Positions 27,310 through 37,388 of a stretch of 60,602 nucleotides of DNA are shown piece after piece; the first letter of the stretch is position 1; each line of letters opens with the position of its first letter. Source of the stretch: Acidimicrobiia bacterium. GTDB lineage: Bacteria > Actinomycetota > Acidimicrobiia > Acidimicrobiales > AC-14. The notes under the pieces were generated by a model. The model saw only the letters and a program-made list of their open reading frames with translations, was not told where the DNA came from and did no database searches. Made by a program: the position numbers and the translations under genes. The DNA lies in the NCBI GenBank assembly GCA_023265025.1, contig JAHFUP010000022.1, positions 1-60,602 on the forward strand, given 5' to 3'.

Positions 27310-28769
27310 GCACGACGCCGCTCGAGCGCTACCTCGCCGAGCAGGCGGATCTGGCACCGGTCGAACGCTTCTCGTTGTGTGAGGTCCCCGACACCGGAAC
27401 CTGGCAGGCCCGCATCCCCTTGTCCGCGCCGCTCGCGGGTCAGCAGTACGCGTTCGACGTCGACCTCGACACCTGCACCGGCTGCAAGGCGTGCGTCACC
27501 GCATGCCACAATCTGAACGGGCTCGACGAGGGTGAGTCGTTCCGCACCGTCGGGCTGCTCAAGGGCGGCACGCCCGCCCAACCGTTCCAGCAGACGGTCA
27601 CGACGGCCTGCCACCACTGCGTCGACCCGGCCTGCCTGAACGGCTGCCCGACGAACGCCTACGAGAAGGACGTCTTCAACGGGATCGTCGCCCACATCGA
27701 GGGCCGGTGCCTGGGCTGCGGGTACTGCACGTGGACCTGCCCGTACGAAGTTCCCCGCTTCAACAGCGCCCGGGGTGTGGTCCGCAAGTGCGACATGTGC
27801 CACGACCGCCTGGCCGTCGGCGAGCAGCCGGCCTGCGTCTCGGCCTGCCCAAACGGCGCCATCACCATCACCGTGGTCGACACCGCGACGCTGGCCGAGG
27901 CGGTCCGGGGGCACACCCTGGTGCCGACCGCCCCACCGTCGGACATCACCCGACCCACGACGACCTATCACAGCGACTGGGGCCTGCCCGAGGGGCTGAC
28001 GGCGGCCGGCGCCACCCTCGGCGGGCATTCGCAGTCCCACGACCCACTCGTGGCCATGCTGGTGCTGACCCAGGCGGCGGCCGGCGCGTTGGTCGTCGAC
28101 CTGGTCGTCGGGCACCAGCGGGCCACCTCCACCACCGCCCTGGCCCTGGCCCTGCTGGGGTTGATCGTCAGCATCCTCCACCTCGGCCGGCCCGAACGGG
28201 CCTGGCGGGCCCTCGCCGGCTTCCGTCACTCCTGGCTCAGCCGGGAGGTGGGGGCGCTCGGGCTCTTCGGCGGGCTGGCGTTCGTAGCCGTCGCCACCGA
28301 CTCGCTCGTGGTCCAGGGCGTGGCCGCGGCCGCCGGCCTGGCCGGCGTGGCGTGTTCGGGGATGCTCTACGTCGTGACCCGCCGGCCGTCGTGGCGGGCC
28401 GGAGTCACCCTCCCACGGTTCGCCCTGAGCGCGGCCGTGGGCGGCTCGGCGATCGCCCTCGCCGCCGGCGGCGGCCGCCGGCCGGCGCTGGTGCTCGCCG
28501 TGTCGCTGGCGGTGAAACTGGCTTGGGAGGCCGCCGTCGTCTGGCGCCTCGACCCCGAGCGGCCCCCGCCCCGGTGGCTCGGGCCCGTCCCGGCCCACGG
28601 CCTCGCCCGCTTCCTCCTCGGCGTCTCGGCTGTCTTCCTCGCCCTCAACTCCACCGGCGGTCCCGGCGCCGCGCTGGCGCTCGTCGCCGTGCTGGCCGGC
28701 GAGCTGATCGAGCGCGAGCGCTTCTTCTCCGCCGCCAGCTGGACAGGGATGCCCGGGCCCAAGACCTGA
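27306..28769 (+). CDS. Fused iron-sulfur (DmsB-like) and membrane-anchor (DmsC-like) oxidoreductase subunit
   Basis: A 487-aa fusion. Residues 50-200 carry four ferredoxin-type cysteine groups: [35 protein letters not shown] and CDMC...ACVSAC. This would hold four Fe-S clusters, as in DmsB. From about residue 235 eight or so hydrophobic helices form a DmsC-type quinol-binding anchor ([38 protein letters not shown]). The TTG start overlaps the nirD stop. Together with the next gene it should pass electrons from menaquinol to nitrate on the cytoplasmic side; that direction is inferred from the absence of a signal peptide on the catalytic subunit. Confidence 0.87.
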   Translation: MSTTPLERYLAEQADLAPVERFSLCEVPDTGTWQARIPLSAPLAGQQYAFDVDLDTCTGCKACVTACHNLNGLDEGESFRTVGLLKGGTPAQPFQQTVTTACHHCVDPACLNGCPTNAYEKDVFNGIVAHIEGRCLGCGYCTWTCPYEVPRFNSARGVVRKCDMCHDRLAVGEQPACVSACPNGAITITVVDTATLAEAVRGHTLVPTAPPSDITRPTTTYHSDWGLPEGLTAAGATLGGHSQSHDPLVAMLVLTQAAAGALVVDLVVGHQRATSTTALALALLGLIVSILHLGRPERAWRALAGFRHSWLSREVGALGLFGGLAFVAVATDSLVVQGVAAAAGLAGVACSGMLYVVTRRPSWRAGVTLPRFALSAAVGGSAIALAAGGGRRPALVLAVSLAVKLAWEAAVVWRLDPERPPPRWLGPVPAHGLARFLLGVSAVFLALNSTGGPGAALALVAVLAGELIERERFFSAASWTGMPGPKT

Positions 28770-30865
28770 TGGCGAGCAGCATGGTGTGCGGGTTCTGCTC
28801 GGTGGGCTGCTCGCTGGACGTCAACACGAAGGACGGGGTGGCCGTGTCCCTTACGCCGACCCGGGAGTACCCGGTCAACCTGGGCATGGCCTGCCCCAAG
28901 GGGTGGGAGGCGCTCACGCCGCTGCGGGCCCCCGACCGGGCGACGACGCCGCTCCTTCGCACCGCCAAGGACCAGCCGCTGGAGGCGGTCGACTGGCCGA
29001 CCGCCCTGGACGCCATGGTGAGCCGGTTCAAGGCCGTCCAGGCAACCTACGGGCCCGAGGCGGTGGCCTTCATCTCCACCGGGCAGATCGCCTCCGAGGA
29101 GATGGCGCTGCTGGGTGCGGTGGCCAAGTTCGGCATGGGCATGGTCCACGGCGACGGCAACACCCGCCAGTGCATGGCCACCGCGGTCGTGGCCTACAAG
29201 GAGTCGTTCGGGTTCGACGCCCCGCCGTACACCTACGCCGACCTGGAGGAGTCCGACGTCGTCGTCCTCTGGGGGGCGAACCCCTGCATCGCCCATCCCA
29301 TCCTCTGGGAGCGGATCCTCCGCAACCCCCACCACCCCGAGATCGTCGTGATCGATCCGAGGGTCACCGAGACGGCGGCGGCGGCCACCCAGCATTACCC
29401 GCTGCTCCCCAAGTCCGACCTGACCCTGCTGTACGGGCTGGCCCACCTCCTGATCGCCTGGGGCGCCGTCGACAAGGATTTCGTCAACCGCTCCACCGAG
29501 GGGTTCGAGGGGTTCGCGGTCCACGTCGAGGCCTTCACACCCGAACGGGTCAGCGCGGCCACCGGCCTGCCCGTCGACGCGCTGGAGCTCCTGGCGGACA
29601 CGATCGCCTCCGGGAAGCGGGTGTCCTTCTGGTGGACGATGGGCGTCAACCAGAGCCACGAGGGCGTCCGGGTGGCCCAGGCCATCATCGACCTGGCCCT
29701 GCTGACCGGGAACATCGGCCGGCCCGGGACCGGCGCCAACTCGATCACCGGCCAGTGCAACGCCATGGGCTCCCGGCTGTGGTCGAACACCACCAACCTG
29801 CTCGGGGGCCGGGCGTTCACCGACCCCGACGCCCGGGCCGAGGTGGCCGGGATCCTCCGAATCGAGGACTCCCGGATCCCCGACCGGGCCAGCTGGGCCT
29901 ACGACCAGATCGTCGACGGCATCCGGGAGGGGACGATCAAAGCGCTATGGATCGTCGCCACCAACACCGCCCACTCCTGGATCGCCAAGCGCGACGTGGC
30001 CGAGCTGTTCGCGAAGCTCGACGTGCTCGTCGTCCAGGACATGTACCCCACGACGGAAACGGCCCAGCTGGCCGACATCGTGCTGCCGGCGGCCGGGTGG
30101 GGGGAGAAGGAGGGCACGTTCGTCAACTCCGAGCGGCGCTACGGCCGGATTCGCCGCGTCGTACGGGCGCCCGGCCAGGCCCTCGCCGACTTCTCCATCT
30201 TCAAGCTCGTGGCCGATGCGTGGGGCTGCGGCGAGATGTTCGAGGAGTGGTCGTCGCCCGAGGCGACCTTCGCCATCCTCCAGCGCCTGTCGGCGGGCCG
30301 TCCGTGCGACATCACGGGAATCGACGGCTACGACCACCTGGACGCCGCCGGCGGCGTCCAGTGGCCGGCGGTCGGCGTTGGCGAGCTCGGGCGGGAACGG
30401 CGACTGTTCGAAGACGGCCGCTTCCTGCATCCGGACGGGAAGGCGCGGTTCGTCTGGGAGGAGCCGCGAGCGGTGGCCGAACCGACGAGTGAGGACTTCC
30501 CGTTCGTCCTCCTCACCGGGCGAGGGAGCTCCAGCCAGTGGCACACACAAACCCGGACGTCGAAGTCGGCGATCCTGCGGACGCTGTACCCGGAGAAGCC
30601 ATACGTGGAGATCTCGCCGGCCGACGCCTCCGCCCTCGGCGTCATCCCCGACGAGTGGGTCCGGGTGTGCTCGGTCCGGGGTGAGATGGAGGCCCGGGCG
30701 TTCGTCACACCGACGGTGGCACCGGGCCAGGTCTTCGTCCCGATGCACTACGCCGGCACCAACCTCCTCACCAAGGCCAGCTTCGATCCCTCTTCCCGCC
30801 AGCCGTCGTACAAGTCGGCGGCGGTGGCGGTCCGGCGTCTAGCGGAGCGTCGCCGGTACAGTTGA
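28769..30865 (+). CDS. nasA: Molybdopterin nitrate reductase, catalytic subunit (NasA/NarB type)
   Basis: A 698-aa Mo-bisMGD oxidoreductase. The N-terminal 4Fe-4S site is VCGFCSVGC plus Cys in NLGMACPKG. The Mo ligand is Cys135 in [13 protein letters not shown], a Cys ligand as in Nap and Nas enzymes. Later blocks: [50 protein letters not shown]. There is no twin-arginine signal, so the enzyme is cytoplasmic and, next to nirBD, assimilatory. The ATG overlaps the fusion gene stop by one base (TGATG). At 698 aa it is compact because it lacks the C-terminal BFD domain of some NasA proteins. Confidence 0.9.
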   Translation: MASSMVCGFCSVGCSLDVNTKDGVAVSLTPTREYPVNLGMACPKGWEALTPLRAPDRATTPLLRTAKDQPLEAVDWPTALDAMVSRFKAVQATYGPEAVAFISTGQIASEEMALLGAVAKFGMGMVHGDGNTRQCMATAVVAYKESFGFDAPPYTYADLEESDVVVLWGANPCIAHPILWERILRNPHHPEIVVIDPRVTETAAAATQHYPLLPKSDLTLLYGLAHLLIAWGAVDKDFVNRSTEGFEGFAVHVEAFTPERVSAATGLPVDALELLADTIASGKRVSFWWTMGVNQSHEGVRVAQAIIDLALLTGNIGRPGTGANSITGQCNAMGSRLWSNTTNLLGGRAFTDPDARAEVAGILRIEDSRIPDRASWAYDQIVDGIREGTIKALWIVATNTAHSWIAKRDVAELFAKLDVLVVQDMYPTTETAQLADIVLPAAGWGEKEGTFVNSERRYGRIRRVVRAPGQALADFSIFKLVADAWGCGEMFEEWSSPEATFAILQRLSAGRPCDITGIDGYDHLDAAGGVQWPAVGVGELGRERRLFEDGRFLHPDGKARFVWEEPRAVAEPTSEDFPFVLLTGRGSSSQWHTQTRTSKSAILRTLYPEKPYVEISPADASALGVIPDEWVRVCSVRGEMEARAFVTPTVAPGQVFVPMHYAGTNLLTKASFDPSSRQPSYKSAAVAVRRLAERRRYS
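30857..30862 (+). promoter_or_regulatory. -10 box at the end of nasA
   Basis: TACAGT overlaps the final nasA codons; an 8-nt spacer leads to GTG 30871, predicting a separate leaderless transcript. Confidence 0.45.
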
Positions 30866-30870
30866 CATTT

Positions 30871-31194
30871 GTGGCCCAACGAGTCGCCGAGCATGTCGTG
30901 CGAGGACGGCTATTCGGCCCGAAGCGACTCCTCCGCGTCGACCTTCACGGCGTCTCGGCGTTCGGCGCGGGCGACGAGCGGGCGCTGATCCGCTGGGAGT
31001 GGGTCGAGGCCATCGACGTGGAGCGCGGGTCGGTGGTAGTCCGCGGTGCCGAGGACACCATCACCCTGCCCTCCGGTGCGTTCGGGCTCGGCACCAAGGA
31101 GCTGGCCGAAGAGCTGGAGAAGGCCCGCGGCATCCAGAATCGGTCCGAAGTCATCCTCCGCCTGAGCGGGGGCGGCGAGAGCGGTGACACCTGA
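30871..31194 (+). CDS. Small PH-like domain protein, 107 aa
   Basis: Strand-rich pattern RLLRVDLHGVSAFGAGDERA, LIRWEWVEAIDVERGSVVVR and DTITLPSGAFGLGTKELAEE resembles a bacterial PH-like fold followed by one helix. No catalytic motif. I prefer the GTG at 30871 to the TTG at 30862 because of the -10 box. It is joined to the next gene by TGATG. Function unknown. Confidence 0.68.
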   Translation: MAQRVAEHVVRGRLFGPKRLLRVDLHGVSAFGAGDERALIRWEWVEAIDVERGSVVVRGAEDTITLPSGAFGLGTKELAEELEKARGIQNRSEVILRLSGGGESGDT

Positions 31195-31598
31195 TGGCCC
31201 AACCGCGGCTTCTCGGCCGGATCCGGCGGCGCCTGCGGCCACCGCGGCCCTCGGCCCGCCAACTCAGCGCCGTGCTGGCGGTCCTCGGGCTGGTGGCCGG
31301 GTTGGCGTTCCTACTCGTTCCCGTGGAGGCCGCGTTCGGTGACGACCCCCTGCTCCGACTCCAGCCCTTTTCCCCCGGCCTGGGCGATGGCGCCACCGTC
31401 GTCGATTGCGGACGCCCGGTGACCAACCTCGGGCGCCATTCGAACGGGTTGAGCATCTATGACCTGGCCCTCAACGACGCCTGCCGCCACGCGGCCTCCC
31501 GGCGGGCGGCCACCGCCGTCGCCGCCGTCTCGATGATCGGGGTCCTCGGCCTGATCACCGTCGCCGGCTCCCGCGCCGGCTCGCCGGTGGCGGCGTGA
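31194..31598 (+). CDS. Small membrane protein, 134 aa
   Basis: An arginine-rich start ([19 protein letters not shown]), a transmembrane helix ([19 protein letters not shown]), an external loop with two cysteines ([23 protein letters not shown]) and a second helix near the C-terminus. Not recognised. Translationally coupled to both neighbours (TGATG at each end), placing it in front of the amino-acid transporter ATPase. Confidence 0.68.
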   Translation: MAQPRLLGRIRRRLRPPRPSARQLSAVLAVLGLVAGLAFLLVPVEAAFGDDPLLRLQPFSPGLGDGATVVDCGRPVTNLGRHSNGLSIYDLALNDACRHAASRRAATAVAAVSMIGVLGLITVAGSRAGSPVAA

Positions 31599-32365
31599 TG
31601 GCCGGCGACTCCACCGAGTTCAAGGTGCGGGAGCCCCTCGTCGTCATGGACAAGGTCAACAAGCACTTCGGCGACCTGCACGTCCTGCGTGACATCGACC
31701 TCACCGTGGGCAAGGGCGAGGTGCTGGTGGTCATCGGCCCGTCCGGGTCGGGCAAGTCGACCCTTTGCCGCTGCATCAACCGTCTCGAGCCCATCGGCTC
31801 CGGCACCATCACCATCGACGGCGTGGCTTTGCCCGAGGAGGGCCGGGCGCTGGCCAGGCTGCGGGCCGACGTCGGGATGGTCTTCCAGTCGTTCAACCTC
31901 TTCGCCCACAAGACGATCCTCCAGAACGTCATGCTCGGCCCGGTCAAGGTGCGCAAGATGTCGAAGGACGCCGCCCGCGAGCGCGCCCAGAAGCTCCTGC
32001 AACGGGTCGGGATCGCCGAGAAGGCCGACAGATTCCCGGCCGAGCTCTCCGGCGGCCAGCAGCAGCGGGCGGCGATCGCCCGGGCGCTGGCCATGGAGCC
32101 CAAGCTCATGCTGTTCGACGAGCCGACTTCCGCCCTCGACCCCGAGATGATCAAGGAGGTGCTCGACGTGATGGTGCAGCTGGCCAACGAGGGCACCACC
32201 ATGGTCGTGGTCACCCACGAGATGGGCTTCGCCCGCTCAGCGGCCCAGCGGGTGGCCTTCATGGACGGTGGGCGCATCGTCGAGATCGCCACCCCCCAAC
32301 GCTTCTTCGCCAATCCCGAAACCGACCGGGCCAAGGACTTCCTGTCGAAGATCCTGGCCCACTGA
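31598..32365 (+). CDS. Polar amino-acid ABC transporter ATP-binding protein
   Basis: A 255-aa ATPase of the GlnQ/GluA family: Walker [22 protein letters not shown]-loop [17 protein letters not shown], signature [19 protein letters not shown], Walker [16 protein letters not shown] and the switch His in [10 protein letters not shown]. The ATG at 31598 is preferred to the GTG one codon earlier. First gene of a four-gene transporter operon. Confidence 0.94.
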   Translation: MAGDSTEFKVREPLVVMDKVNKHFGDLHVLRDIDLTVGKGEVLVVIGPSGSGKSTLCRCINRLEPIGSGTITIDGVALPEEGRALARLRADVGMVFQSFNLFAHKTILQNVMLGPVKVRKMSKDAARERAQKLLQRVGIAEKADRFPAELSGGQQQRAAIARALAMEPKLMLFDEPTSALDPEMIKEVLDVMVQLANEGTTMVVVTHEMGFARSAAQRVAFMDGGRIVEIATPQRFFANPETDRAKDFLSKILAH

Positions 32366-32404
32366 GCGTTCAGTACCGAGCAACTCAAAACTGAGGAGAA
32401 AGTA

Positions 32405-33379
32405 ATGCGCAGACACCGATGGTTGGCAGTGGCGTTCGTTGTGCTATCGATGACGGCCGCGGCCTGTGGAGACAGTGACGACGACTCGACGGTGGGTGGG
32501 GGCCAGTCCACCGCAACCACTGTTTCGAAGCCGGCGTTCGCCGCCGGCACGACGATGGCGAACCTCCAGGCCAAGGGCAAGCTGGTGATCGGCACGAAGT
32601 TCAACCAGCTTGGCTCCGGGCTCAAGAACCCGACCAACGGCCAGCTCGAGGGCTTCGACATCGAGATCGGCAAGCTGATCGGCGTCGGCATCTTCGGCGG
32701 CACGGTCGACTCACTTGGTAGCAAGGTGGAGTTCAAGGAGGCGGTGTCTGCGGTCCGCGAGGCGGTCATCCAGAGCGGCGATGTCGACCTCGTCATCGCC
32801 ACCTACACCATCAACACCGCCCGGAAGACCCAGGTTGACTTCGCTGGCCCCTACATCGTGGACGGCCAGGACATCATGGTGAAGACGGACAACACCACCA
32901 TCAAGACGATCGCCGACCTCAACGGCAAGAAGGTCTGCACCGGCGAAGGCTCCACCACCCCGGCCAATCTGACCGCGAAGCAGGTCAACGCCGACCTCAC
33001 CCTTTTCAAGACCTACCCCGAGTGCGCCGAAGCCCTTCGTCAGGGCCGCGTCGAGGCCGTGGTCACCGACCGGGGCATCCTCGTCGGGCTGGTCGACGCC
33101 AGTAGCCGCGGCTTCAAGCTCGTCGGGGTGAACGTCAGCGAGGAGCCCCTCGGCATCGGCCTGAAGAAGGGTGACGACGCCTTCCGTGCCTTCCTGAACG
33201 ACCGCCTCGACGCCATCATCGCCAGTGGCGAGTGGAAGGCGGCCTACGAGAAGACCCTCGGCAAGCTCGGCCTGCCCACGCCGACAGCGCCGAAGCCAGA
33301 CCGCTACGCCGGCACCGGCACCGCCACCACCCTGGCGGCGACCACCACGGTGCCGCCCAGCACCACAACCACCCGCTAA
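32405..33379 (+). CDS. Amino-acid (glutamate-type) ABC transporter binding lipoprotein
   Basis: A 324-aa family 3 solute-binding protein. Lipoprotein signal MRRHRWLAVAFVVLSMTAAAC with Cys21. Domains typical of GluB: LVIGTKFNQLGSGLKNPTN, GFDIEIGKLIGVGIFG, DLVIATYTINTARKTQVDF, FAGPYIVDGQDIMVK. The last 35 residues are a Thr/Ala/Pro-rich tail with no binding role. Strong site TGAGGAGAAAGTA before ATG. Glutamate is the most likely ligand by resemblance. Confidence 0.92.
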   Translation: MRRHRWLAVAFVVLSMTAAACGDSDDDSTVGGGQSTATTVSKPAFAAGTTMANLQAKGKLVIGTKFNQLGSGLKNPTNGQLEGFDIEIGKLIGVGIFGGTVDSLGSKVEFKEAVSAVREAVIQSGDVDLVIATYTINTARKTQVDFAGPYIVDGQDIMVKTDNTTIKTIADLNGKKVCTGEGSTTPANLTAKQVNADLTLFKTYPECAEALRQGRVEAVVTDRGILVGLVDASSRGFKLVGVNVSEEPLGIGLKKGDDAFRAFLNDRLDAIIASGEWKAAYEKTLGKLGLPTPTAPKPDRYAGTGTATTLAATTTVPPSTTTTR

Positions 33380-33396
33380 GCAGGACGGACGGGGTC

Positions 33397-34041
33397 GTGG
33401 ACGTCGTCTTCGACAACCTCGACCTCTTCCTCCGCGGGATCCGCACCACCGTCTCGCTCACGCTGACCTCCTACGTGGTGGCCTTCGTGATCGGGATGGT
33501 GGTGGCCTCTTTCCGGGTCAGCCCCGTCCCGCCCTTGCGGCTGGTCGGCTCGTTCTACGTCAACACGGTGCGGAACACGCCGCTGGCCGTGCTGATGGTG
33601 CTCTTCTTCTTCGCCCTGCCTGACGTCGGGATCCTGTACTCGGCCTACATCTCGGCGATCATCGTGCTGTCCGCGTACACCGGGTCCTTCATCGCCGAGA
33701 CAATCCGGGCCGGCATCAACTCGGTGGCAAAGGGACAGGCGGAGGCGGCGCGGGCCCTCGGCCTGACCTACCCCCAAGTGCTCCGTATCGTGATCCTGCC
33801 CCAGGCGCTGCGCGCCGTCATCGCCCCACTCGGAAGCATCTTCATCGCCCTCATCAAGAACTCCGCCCTCGCCAACCTCATCTCGGTGACCGAGCTGTCG
33901 GGGACGGCCGAGCGGCTCATAAACGACACCGCCCAACCGATCCCACTCTTCATCGCCGCAGCCCTGGCCTACCTCGTCCTCACCATTCCGTCGGGCATCC
34001 TTCTCGGGCGCATCGAGCGCCGGTTTGCGATCAAGCGGTGA
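33397..34041 (+). CDS. Amino-acid ABC transporter permease 1
   Basis: A 214-aa His/Glu-type permease with five or so helices and the EAA loop GQAEAARALGLTYPQVLRIV. GTG 33397 is used (VDVVFDNLDLFLRGIRTTV), 17 nt after the binding-protein stop. Overlaps permease 2 by 4 nt. Confidence 0.93.
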   Translation: MDVVFDNLDLFLRGIRTTVSLTLTSYVVAFVIGMVVASFRVSPVPPLRLVGSFYVNTVRNTPLAVLMVLFFFALPDVGILYSAYISAIIVLSAYTGSFIAETIRAGINSVAKGQAEAARALGLTYPQVLRIVILPQALRAVIAPLGSIFIALIKNSALANLISVTELSGTAERLINDTAQPIPLFIAAALAYLVLTIPSGILLGRIERRFAIKR

Positions 34042-34913
34042 ACGACACCATCCTCGCCGACGAACTGGGGCCACGGGGGCGCCGGCGCGTCTTCATCGGG
34101 TCGATCATCGCCAGCATCCTCGTCCTCGCCGTGATCGCGATCGCGATCAAGCGGTTCAACGACAACGGCCAGTTCGCAGAGGAGAAATGGCGTCCGCTGA
34201 CCCAGTGGTCGGTGCTCAAGTTCTATCTGGGTGGCCTGGGCAACACCCTGAAGGCCGCCGGCGCAGCCATGGTCATTGCCCTCATCGTGGGCGGGCTGGT
34301 GGCCCTGGCCCGGCTGGCCCGCACCGCGCCGGTGCGATGGCTGGCCACCCTGTACGTCGAGTTCTTCCGGGGCATGGCCCTCTATCTGCTGATCCTGTTC
34401 TGCTGGCTCGGCCTCCCTCGCCTCGGGGTCCGCCTGGACGTCTATTGGTACCTCGTCATCGGCCTGTCGGTCTACAACAGCGCCATCCTGGCCGAAGTCT
34501 TCCGGGCCGGCATCCTCTCCCTCGACCGGGGCCAGAGCGACGCCGCCTCGGCGCTGGGGATGAGGTACTGGCAGGCGATGGGGCTGGTCATCGTCCCCCA
34601 GGCCGTCCGCCGCATGCTGCCGGCCATCATCAGCCAGCTCGTGACCCTGCTCAAGGACACGTCGCTGGGCGTGCTGATCTTCTACGAGGAACTGCTCCGC
34701 CGGGCCCGCCTGAGCGCCGAGTTCTTCCACAACCCGGTCATGTCCGTCGCCCTGGTCGCCATCTTCTACATCACGGTCAACTACGCGCTGAGCGTGTTCG
34801 CCACCCGGCTGGAGGCTCGCCAGCGCCGGCGTTACAAGGCCGGGTCCATCAAAGTCACCGGTCTGGAGCAGCTGGCTGTGGTGGGGGCCCAGGCCGAGTC
34901 TTCGATCACCTGA
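34038..34913 (+). CDS. Amino-acid ABC transporter permease 2
   Basis: A 291-aa permease with the EAA loop GQSDAASALGMRYWQAMGLV and family block YVEFFRGMALYLLILFCWLG. It forms the heterodimeric channel with permease 1. GTG start overlaps its neighbour. The 3' end overlaps the convergent lipoprotein gene by 8 bp. Confidence 0.93.
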   Translation: MNDTILADELGPRGRRRVFIGSIIASILVLAVIAIAIKRFNDNGQFAEEKWRPLTQWSVLKFYLGGLGNTLKAAGAAMVIALIVGGLVALARLARTAPVRWLATLYVEFFRGMALYLLILFCWLGLPRLGVRLDVYWYLVIGLSVYNSAILAEVFRAGILSLDRGQSDAASALGMRYWQAMGLVIVPQAVRRMLPAIISQLVTLLKDTSLGVLIFYEELLRRARLSAEFFHNPVMSVALVAIFYITVNYALSVFATRLEARQRRRYKAGSIKVTGLEQLAVVGAQAESSIT

Positions 34914-35541
34914 GCCGGAGGCTGGTGGCGATGGCCGACGCCACGTCCTTGGGCGCGGCGACGGTGAGGATGTAGGCCTTCTTGGACTGAAGCAGGTAGT
35001 GCTGGACCTCGTCAGTCGGGACGACCCCGTTGTCCGTCTCGACCCCGAGCTTGAAGGAGAGCTTGATCGCCTGCTTGCCGGCGAGGGTGGCCGGCTCCTG
35101 GGCGATGTTGGTGGCCTTCACGGTCTCGAGAGCGGCGATGGACGCGGTCACGATCTCCTCGACCGTCTTCTCCTTGGCCTTGTCCGCGGTCAGGTTGACG
35201 CTGGTGACCCCGTCTTCGGCGACGGCCATGAACAGGCCACCCGACTGGCCCAGGACCCGCGCCTGGTTCAGGATCGAGGCCAGCTTCTTGTTCTTGAGGC
35301 GCAGGGCATTGGCATCCCTGTCGAAGGTGGCGGGATTGGCGCTGAGCGGGATGAGCGTCCATGTGGACGGGATGGCGATCGCGAATCCCTCCTTGGCGTC
35401 CTGCACCACCGTGAAGCCCTCGGGCCCGGTCGTCGTCGGGGCTGTCTTGTCGTCGCTGCAGGCGACGAACGACATGATCATGAGGCAGAGGGCGACGGCC
35501 GCCGCCGCGCCGGCGGTCCGCGGCCTGTACGGCTGAGTCAC
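34906..35541 (-). CDS. Exported lipoprotein, 211 aa
   Basis: Signal peptide with lipobox LMIMSFVACSDD, then a domain EGFTVVQDAKEGFAIAIPST, FMAVAEDGVTSVNLTADKAK, QYHY-like QHYLLQSKKAYILTVAAP that resembles PsbP/DUF1795-type substrate-free lipoproteins. The GTG at 35541 is set by the -10 box TATCCT (35554-35549, minus strand) 7 nt upstream; the longer open frame upstream is a shadow of trpS. Function unknown. Confidence 0.8.
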   Translation of the reverse strand: MTQPYRPRTAGAAAAVALCLMIMSFVACSDDKTAPTTTGPEGFTVVQDAKEGFAIAIPSTWTLIPLSANPATFDRDANALRLKNKKLASILNQARVLGQSGGLFMAVAEDGVTSVNLTADKAKEKTVEEIVTASIAALETVKATNIAQEPATLAGKQAIKLSFKLGVETDNGVVPTDEVQHYLLQSKKAYILTVAAPKDVASAIATSLRLR

Positions 35542-35548
35542 GGGGCCC

Positions 35549-35554
35549 AGGATA
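35549..35554 (-). promoter_or_regulatory. -10 box for the 211-aa lipoprotein
   Basis: TATCCT on the minus strand, 7-nt spacer, GTG 35541. Confidence 0.5.
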
Positions 35555-35564
35555 CGCGTGCGCG

Positions 35565-36551
35565 TCAGTCCCGTGAAAGCAGGCCGATGGCCGCCCGGGC
35601 CCGAGCGAGGGTGGGGCCGGCGACGGCCTGGGCCTTCTCTGCGCCTTGACGGAGGGTGGCCCGTACCGCCTCGGGGTCCGACGCCAGCTCCGTGTAGCGC
35701 TCGCGCACCGGACGCAGGAGCTCGACCACGGCATCGGCCGTGTCGGCCTTCAGCTGGCCGTACTGGCTGTAGCCCTCGGCGACCTCGGCGGGCTGGCGCC
35801 CGGTGGCTGCGGCGAGGATGGCGAGCAGGTTCGAGACCCCCGGCTTCTTCCCGGGGTCGAAGGCCACCTCGGTCCCGGTGTCGGTGACCGCCCGCTTGAA
35901 CTTGCGCTCGATCACCGCCGGCTCGTCGAGGACGAGGACCGTCCCCTGGGGGGAATCCGCCGACTTGGACATCTTGGCCGTCGGCTTCTGGAGGTCCATG
36001 ATCCGGGCGCCCACCTTGGGAAGGATGGCCTCGGGGACGAGAAAGGTGTCGCCGTAGCGGTGGTTGAAGCGCAGGGCGATGTCGCGGCACAGCTCCAGGT
36101 GCTGGCGCTGGTCCTCGCCCACCGGCACCCGCTCGGCGTCGTAGAGCAGGATGTCGGCCGCCTGGAGGACCGGATAGGTGAACAGCGCCACCCGGGCCGA
36201 CTCCCGGCCGTCCTTGGCCTTCTCCTTGAACTGGGTCATGCGTTCCAGCTCACCCATGCTGGCGACGCACTCGAGGATCCATGACAGCTCCGAGTGCTCG
36301 TGGACGTGGCCCTGGACGAACAGGGTGCACACGTCGGGGTCGAGGCCGGCGGCCACCAGCAGGAGCGTGAGTTCCAACGTCTTGGCCCGCAGCTCGGCCG
36401 GGTCGCGGGGGATGGTGATGGCGTGGAGGTCGACCACGCAGAAGTAGGAGTCCTGGAGGTGCTGATCCTCGACCCAGTTCCGCACCGCGCCCAGGTAGTT
36501 CCCGAGATGGATGTCGCCGGTGGGCTGGATGCCGGACAGGACTCTGGCCAT
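35565..36551 (-). CDS. trpS: Tryptophanyl-tRNA synthetase
   Basis: A 328-aa class I synthetase charging tRNA-Trp. HIGH-type motif in SGIQPTGDIHLGNYLGAV, KMSKS-type motif in KPTAKMSKSADSPQG, and QRQHLELCRDIALRFN. Start ATG 36551 has a TACCAT -10 box 7 nt upstream. It is divergent from scpA with only 52 nt between the two start codons. Confidence 0.96.
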   Translation of the reverse strand: MARVLSGIQPTGDIHLGNYLGAVRNWVEDQHLQDSYFCVVDLHAITIPRDPAELRAKTLELTLLLVAAGLDPDVCTLFVQGHVHEHSELSWILECVASMGELERMTQFKEKAKDGRESARVALFTYPVLQAADILLYDAERVPVGEDQRQHLELCRDIALRFNHRYGDTFLVPEAILPKVGARIMDLQKPTAKMSKSADSPQGTVLVLDEPAVIERKFKRAVTDTGTEVAFDPGKKPGVSNLLAILAAATGRQPAEVAEGYSQYGQLKADTADAVVELLRPVRERYTELASDPEAVRATLRQGAEKAQAVAGPTLARARAAIGLLSRD

Positions 36552-36558
36552 GGGGTGG

Positions 36559-36564
36559 ATGGTA
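36559..36564 (-). promoter_or_regulatory. -10 box for leaderless trpS mRNA
   Basis: TACCAT on the minus strand, 7-nt spacer, ATG 36551. Confidence 0.5.
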
Positions 36565-36590
36565 TGCGGGGTCGGGCGCGAGGCGACCGG

Positions 36591-36596
36591 TATTGT
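36591..36596 (+). promoter_or_regulatory. -10 box for leaderless scpA mRNA
   Basis: TATTGT, 7-nt spacer, GTG 36604. It faces the trpS promoter 27 bp away. Confidence 0.5.
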
Positions 36597-36603
36597 CACG
36601 GTC

Positions 36604-37380
36604 GTGTCGTACGCGGTCCACACCGACGTCTACGAGGGTCCGTTCGACCTCCTGCTCCACCTCATCCTCAAAGACGAGGTGGACCTCTACGAGATTTCGC
36701 TGAGCCGCATCGTCGACGGGTTCCTGGCCTACCTCGACGGCATGGTCGCCGCCATCGACCTGGAGCTGACCACCGAGTTCCTCGTGATCGCCGCCACCCT
36801 GGTCGACCTCAAGGCCCGCCGGCTCCTGCCCGGTCCGGTCGACGTGGAGGTCGACGAGGAGCTGGCCCTGTTCGAGCAGCGGGACCTGCTGCTGGCCCGG
36901 CTGATCGAGGCCAAGACGTTCCGCGACGCCGGCGGCGCGCTGGAGGCGCTGGCCCAGGCCGCCGGCCGGTCCCTGCCCCGCACCGCCGGCCTGGAGGAGC
37001 GGTTCCTCGCCCTGGCGCCCGATCTGCTGGCCGGCGTGACGCCGGCCGACCTGCTCGCGGCCTGGCTGCGGGCATCGGCGCCGGCGCCGGCGCCGCCCCG
37101 CGTCGTGCTCGACCACGTGGCGCCCCTCCGGGTGACCATGGAGGACGCGGTCAACGACCTGATGGCTCGCCTGCCCGGCGCCGGCCAGCTGACGTTCCGG
37201 GCGCTCACCAAGGGCCTGGTCGACCGCATCGAGGTCATCATGCGCTTCCTGGCCGTCCTCGAGCTCTACAAGCAGGGACTGATCGAGATCGGCCAGGCGG
37301 TGACCTTCGGCGACCTGGAGGTCTCCTGGGTCGGCGAGCCCGACTCCGTCTTCGCCGGCGTGGACTCCTACGATGGCTGA
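36604..37380 (+). CDS. scpA: Segregation and condensation protein A
   Basis: A 258-aa kleisin of the SMC-ScpAB condensin. The N-terminal SMC-binding block YEGPFDLLLHLILKDEVDLY EISL is split here only by my spacing; it is continuous. VIAATLVDLKARRLLPG and the C-terminal winged helix (GLVDRIEVIMRFLAVLELYK) complete the family pattern. The GTG start is set by the promoter. A perfect 48-bp palindrome follows 8 nt after its stop. Confidence 0.93.
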   Translation: MSYAVHTDVYEGPFDLLLHLILKDEVDLYEISLSRIVDGFLAYLDGMVAAIDLELTTEFLVIAATLVDLKARRLLPGPVDVEVDEELALFEQRDLLLARLIEAKTFRDAGGALEALAQAAGRSLPRTAGLEERFLALAPDLLAGVTPADLLAAWLRASAPAPAPPRVVLDHVAPLRVTMEDAVNDLMARLPGAGQLTFRALTKGLVDRIEVIMRFLAVLELYKQGLIEIGQAVTFGDLEVSWVGEPDSVFAGVDSYDG

Positions 37381-37388
37381 CCCCTTCG

